Origin: Pseudoxanthomonas sp. J31
GTDB lineage: Bacteria > Pseudomonadota > Gammaproteobacteria > Xanthomonadales > Xanthomonadaceae
Direction of reading: 5' to 3'
Assembly: GCF_000510725.1 (NCBI RefSeq)
Contig: NZ_AZNZ01000001.1
Coordinates: 248,001-312,000, forward strand
DNA: 64,000 bases
Shown: positions 59,585-64,000 of the stretch, piece by piece
Numbering within the stretch: the first letter of the stretch is position 1
Layout of the letters: each line of letters opens with the position of its first letter
The notes under the pieces: model-generated
What the model saw: the letters and a program-made list of their open reading frames with translations, nothing else
The model's database searches: none
Told to the model about the DNA's origin: nothing
Position numbers and translations under genes: made by a program

Positions 59585-60925
59585 TCAGAAGCTGTACTTG
59601 ATGGAGGTATGCAGACGCTTGAGGTCGCCCTCGCGGTCATCCTCGAGGGAACGCTGGCCGTAGCTGATTTCCGCGCCAACGTCCAGCTTCGGGAACGGCG
59701 AGTAGATCAGGTTTGCGTGGAACGACTGGGTGCGCTCGGTCGCGCCGTAGCCGGTGAGGCTGGTGTCGTTGTCGAAGTGCGAGGCCGCGTACATCAGGTT
59801 GGTGCGGACCTTCGGGCTGAACACGTGGCGCCAGGCCACGAAGCCGCCGTAGCCGTCCTGCGCGTGCAGCGCGCCGTTGGCGTCGACCACCACGTCGCTG
59901 CCGATGCCGAACGCCAGGTAGCGGCCGATGCCGCTGCCGCCGTTGACCGCCCAGCGGATGTCGTCGCTGGCGCCGAGGTTGAACTTGCCCGACACGCTCA
60001 GCGCGGCGCCGGTCTCGGTCTCGTCCAGCCACTTGAACTGGCGCACCAGGCCGGCGACGGTGAAGTGGCCCCAGTCGCCCTTGGTCAGCCAGCGCGCGGT
60101 CAGGTCGGGCAGGACGTTGTCGCCGCTGTTGAAGCGCGCCGCGGCGCTGAGGTACGGGTTGACCGTGGTCTGCGGGTTCTCCAGCGAGACCGACCACGGG
60201 CCCTTGGTGTAGCGCACCTGGGCCTGGCGCACGAACACGGTGCCGTCGGTCGGGCCGACGAAGTCCACCGCGTCGGGCAGGGCGGCCACGTCCATGAAGT
60301 TGGACCAGGTCTGGCCGGCCAGCCAGTTGTTCCAGCTGACGTAGGCGTGGCGCAGGGTGACGGCGTAGGTGTTGGTCGCCGTCTCGTTGCCGGCCAGGGC
60401 GTTGCTGCCGCCGCCGAAGAAGTCGGCCTCGACGTAGCCCTTGAACTTGTCGCCGTTGGCGGTGACGTGGTCCACGCCCAGGCCGAAGCGCGAGAACTGG
60501 GCATGGAAGTCGGTGTACGGGTCGCCGCCGTCGGCGCCGGCGCCGCCCACCGGGATGGTGCTGGGCACGTAGAACAGCCGGCCCGACGAGCCGTCGGCGA
60601 TGCGGCCGTCGCTGGTCTCGGTGACCATCGCGTCCATCTTGATGAAGCCGGTGTACGAGAACGTGGTGCCCGGGTTGGCGTTGGGCGTGATCGTGGTGGC
60701 CTGCACCGGCTGCTTGCCGGCCGGGACCGCCGGTGCCGCCGGTTGCGCCGCCTGCTGCTGCTGGGTGGTCAGCAGCGCCTGCACCTGGCGCTCCAGTTCG
60801 GCCACCCTCGCCTCAAGTTCCTTCTCGCGGTCGCTCTGCGCCATGGCAGCGCCGGGCACGGCAAGCGCGAGCAGCATTGCGGCTGCCAGCGGCCTGCGCA
60901 CCAGTCTTGCGGGATGCATGCTCAT
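59585..60925 (-). CDS. DcaP-like trimeric outer-membrane porin
   Basis: A 446-residue outer-membrane protein. A signal peptide ([14 protein letters not shown]) is followed by a short coiled coil ([20 protein letters not shown]), a Pro-rich linker and a beta-barrel starting [13 protein letters not shown] and ending in Phe (TSIKYSF). This is the layout of DcaP-like porins, which pass negatively charged small compounds such as dicarboxylates. It is first in a two-gene operon with an MHS transporter. The start ATG at 60925 has a GAGGAGG ribosome-binding site 4-5 nt away; a second ATG two codons on is possible. Confidence 0.9.
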   Translation of the reverse strand: MSMHPARLVRRPLAAAMLLALAVPGAAMAQSDREKELEARVAELERQVQALLTTQQQQAAQPAAPAVPAGKQPVQATTITPNANPGTTFSYTGFIKMDAMVTETSDGRIADGSSGRLFYVPSTIPVGGAGADGGDPYTDFHAQFSRFGLGVDHVTANGDKFKGYVEADFFGGGSNALAGNETATNTYAVTLRHAYVSWNNWLAGQTWSNFMDVAALPDAVDFVGPTDGTVFVRQAQVRYTKGPWSVSLENPQTTVNPYLSAAARFNSGDNVLPDLTARWLTKGDWGHFTVAGLVRQFKWLDETETGAALSVSGKFNLGASDDIRWAVNGGSGIGRYLAFGIGSDVVVDANGALHAQDGYGGFVAWRHVFSPKVRTNLMYAASHFDNDTSLTGYGATERTQSFHANLIYSPFPKLDVGAEISYGQRSLEDDREGDLKRLHTSIKYSF

Positions 60926-61238
60926 TGCCCCTCCTCTCCCTCTGCGAATGAGTGCTCGAAATGGCGACCGACCGCCCCTCTGCGGCCGGTTGCGCGGCCA
61001 GACTTCGCACGCTGCCGGGCAAGCGCCTATTCGCCATTAGTCGAAAACGCCGGGCGGCCGGACATCCGGGCCCGCCGTTGCGGGATCCGCGCGCGCAAGG
61101 CCGCCATGCTGCAGTGCATCTATCGACCAAGGTAGTAGCCATACTGCTGCATCGCGTCACGGCCCTTGCGTCAAACTTGGGCCGTTGCCGCACGCCCCCG
61201 CGCGGCGTCCAGTCACTGGCATCTGGAGGAGGGAAGCC
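60926..61238. promoter_or_regulatory. Divergent control region of porin-transporter and acs
   Basis: This 313-bp region separates two divergent units. It holds ribosome-binding sites at each end (GAGGAGG for the porin, GGAGGAGGG for acs). An A+T-richer patch at about 61116-61150 contains an imperfect dyad (GTAGTA gcca TACTGC at 61133-61148), and another lies at 61027-61045 (TATTCGCCATTAGTCGAA). These are candidate sites for the response regulator encoded after acs. I cannot identify -35/-10 boxes with confidence. Confidence 0.4.
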
Positions 61239-63182
<1,944 letters not shown>

Positions 63183-63185
63183 GGT

Positions 63186-63308
63186 CGTGATTCGTGATTA
63201 GTTATTGGTGATTCGGAAGAGCGAGGCGCCCGCTTCGGTCACCATCGGGGCGGCGGTCCGGCCGCCCCCGCTTTTGCGAACCGCGAATCACGCATCCCCA
63301 ATCACGGC
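63186..63308 (+). repeat. Intergenic repeat element with inverted GTGATT-type arms, copy 2
   Basis: The left arm (63186-63214) is made of tandem CGTGATT units; the right arm (63285-63308) has the inverse (GAATCACG, CCAATCACGG). The core of about 70 bp is G+C-rich. It begins 4 bp after the acs stop and ends 4 bp before the ATG of the response regulator. It has the same layout as copy 1 at 12945-13053, and both cores carry an ACCATC tract. Confidence 0.75.
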
Positions 63309-63312
63309 CCCT

Positions 63313-63978
63313 ATGACCATCCTGATCGCCGACGACCATCCGCTGTTCCGCGAGGCCCTGCGCGGGGCGGTGCAGCGGATCCTGCCGGGCACCGAGCTGC
63401 ACGAGGCCGACAGCGTGGACGCGCTGTACGCGCTGGTGGAGGCGCATCCGGACGCGGACCTGCTGCTGATGGACCTGAACATGCCCGGCGCGCACGGCTT
63501 CAGCGCCCTGGTGCACCTGCGCGCCCAGCACCCGCAGCTGCCGGTGGTGGTGGTCTCGGCGCGGGAGGAGCCGGGGGTGATGCGCCGGGCGCTGGACCAC
63601 GGCGCGCTGGGCTTCATTCCCAAGTCGGCCGACTCGGAGACCATCGGCACCGCCATCAGCACGGTGCTGGACGGGGAGCGCTGGGCGCCGGCGGCTGCGG
63701 CCGCCGCCCCGGCGCTGAGCCGCGACGAGCAGGAAGTGGCCCAGCGCCTGCGCGAGCTGACCCCGCAGCAGTTCCGGGTCCTGCAGATGCTGGGCGAGGG
63801 CCGCCTGAACAAGCAGATCGCCTACGACCTGGGCGTGTCCGAGGCGACCATCAAGGCGCACGTCACCGCGGTGCTGCGCAAGCTGGGGGTGGGCAACCGC
63901 ACCCAGGCCGTGCTGATGGCCGGACGCCTGGCAGTGGATCCGGACGGGCTGGTGGTGCCGCCGGAAGAACAGGACTGA
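63313..63978 (+). CDS. NarL/LuxR-family response regulator (CrbR/ErdR-like)
   Basis: A 221-residue response regulator: receiver domain at the N terminus (ILIADDHPLFREAL, phospho-acceptor Asp54 in LLMDLNMPG, Lys104 in FIPKSADS) and a LuxR-type helix-turn-helix at the C terminus (LTPQQFRVLQMLGEGRLNKQIA, VSEATIKAHVTAVLRKLGV). In pseudomonads and vibrios regulators of this kind (CrbR/ErdR) activate acs, and this gene directly follows acs, so the same role is likely. No histidine kinase gene is in the window. The start ATG at 63313 is fixed by the receiver domain; the extension upstream is repeat sequence. Confidence 0.92.
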   Translation: MTILIADDHPLFREALRGAVQRILPGTELHEADSVDALYALVEAHPDADLLLMDLNMPGAHGFSALVHLRAQHPQLPVVVVSAREEPGVMRRALDHGALGFIPKSADSETIGTAISTVLDGERWAPAAAAAAPALSRDEQEVAQRLRELTPQQFRVLQMLGEGRLNKQIAYDLGVSEATIKAHVTAVLRKLGVGNRTQAVLMAGRLAVDPDGLVVPPEEQD

Positions 63979-64000
63979 TGTCACAAAACCACGGCTAACC

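Noticed and set aside
63978-64000. A tiny frame starting at the ATG overlapping the response-regulator stop
   Set aside because: It encodes only MSQNHG before a stop codon, so it is not a gene start such as a histidine kinase.

Overview
The window is a very G+C-rich chromosomal segment of a gammaproteobacterium, most likely a member of the Xanthomonadaceae/Lysobacteraceae (Lysobacter, Luteimonas, Pseudoxanthomonas and relatives). This is inferred from gene content and order: a LacI-type NagR with NagP/NagB-II/NagA/NagX, a TonB-dependent receptor next to a GH20 hexosaminidase, a DcaP-like porin, and short GTGATTCG-type intergenic repeats. Coding density is high. I see no rRNA, tRNA, CRISPR array, insertion sequence or prophage, so this is chromosomal backbone with some accessory insertions.

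Layout. 1-1464: end of heme A synthase and heme O synthase. 1513-11781 (minus): an MBL-fold lipoprotein; terC behind a yybP-ykoY manganese riboswitch; dnaG; a YihY protein; a GNAT; two tandem beta-lactamase-fold serine hydrolases coupled to a membrane acyltransferase; yqeY and rpsU. This is a macromolecular-synthesis locus (rpsU-yqeY-dnaG) interrupted by other genes. 11914-18597 (plus): tsaD, folB, an MscS-like channel, an ATP-grasp / alpha-E / Anbu-type peptidase operon, and folK. It meets a convergent pteridine reductase, followed by a MidA-like methyltransferase and a VanZ-like gene. 21012-33338: a complete GlcNAc utilisation locus in two divergent operons (nagK, TonB receptor and GH20 leftward; nagP-nagR-nagB-II-nagA-nagX rightward), with two near-palindromic operators in the shared intergenic region.

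33347-37576: an ECF42-type sigma factor next to SnoaL, VOC, GFA, CrcB, YCII/DGPF and DUF1428 genes. Two of these genes have matching -35/-10 pairs with an identical 17-nt spacer, which suggests a sigma-factor regulon. 37679-45745: cca, slt, a TauE/SafE permease, a DUF4124 protein, tsaC and topA. 45925-48362: three consecutive genes sharing an N-terminal GYF_2 (DUF4339) domain, each joined to a different membrane module (RDD, a pilin-like segment, CD225/dispanin). They sit between smg and topA, where the usual order is dprA-smg-topA. 48466-54375: smg, dprA, a LysM protein, and the divergent def-fmt-rsmB operon. 54405-57472: two multi-spanning envelope glycan enzymes (GT39/ArnT-like and O-antigen-ligase-like). 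57909-63978: an MHS-family transporter and DcaP-like porin, divergent from acs and a NarL/LuxR response regulator, together suggesting a short-chain carboxylate uptake and activation module.

The signals I would follow first are the GYF triad (especially the GYF-pilin chimera), the ECF42-like promoter pair, the manganese riboswitch with its competing hairpin, and the two repeat elements that run from one gene's stop codon region to within a few bases of the next start codon.
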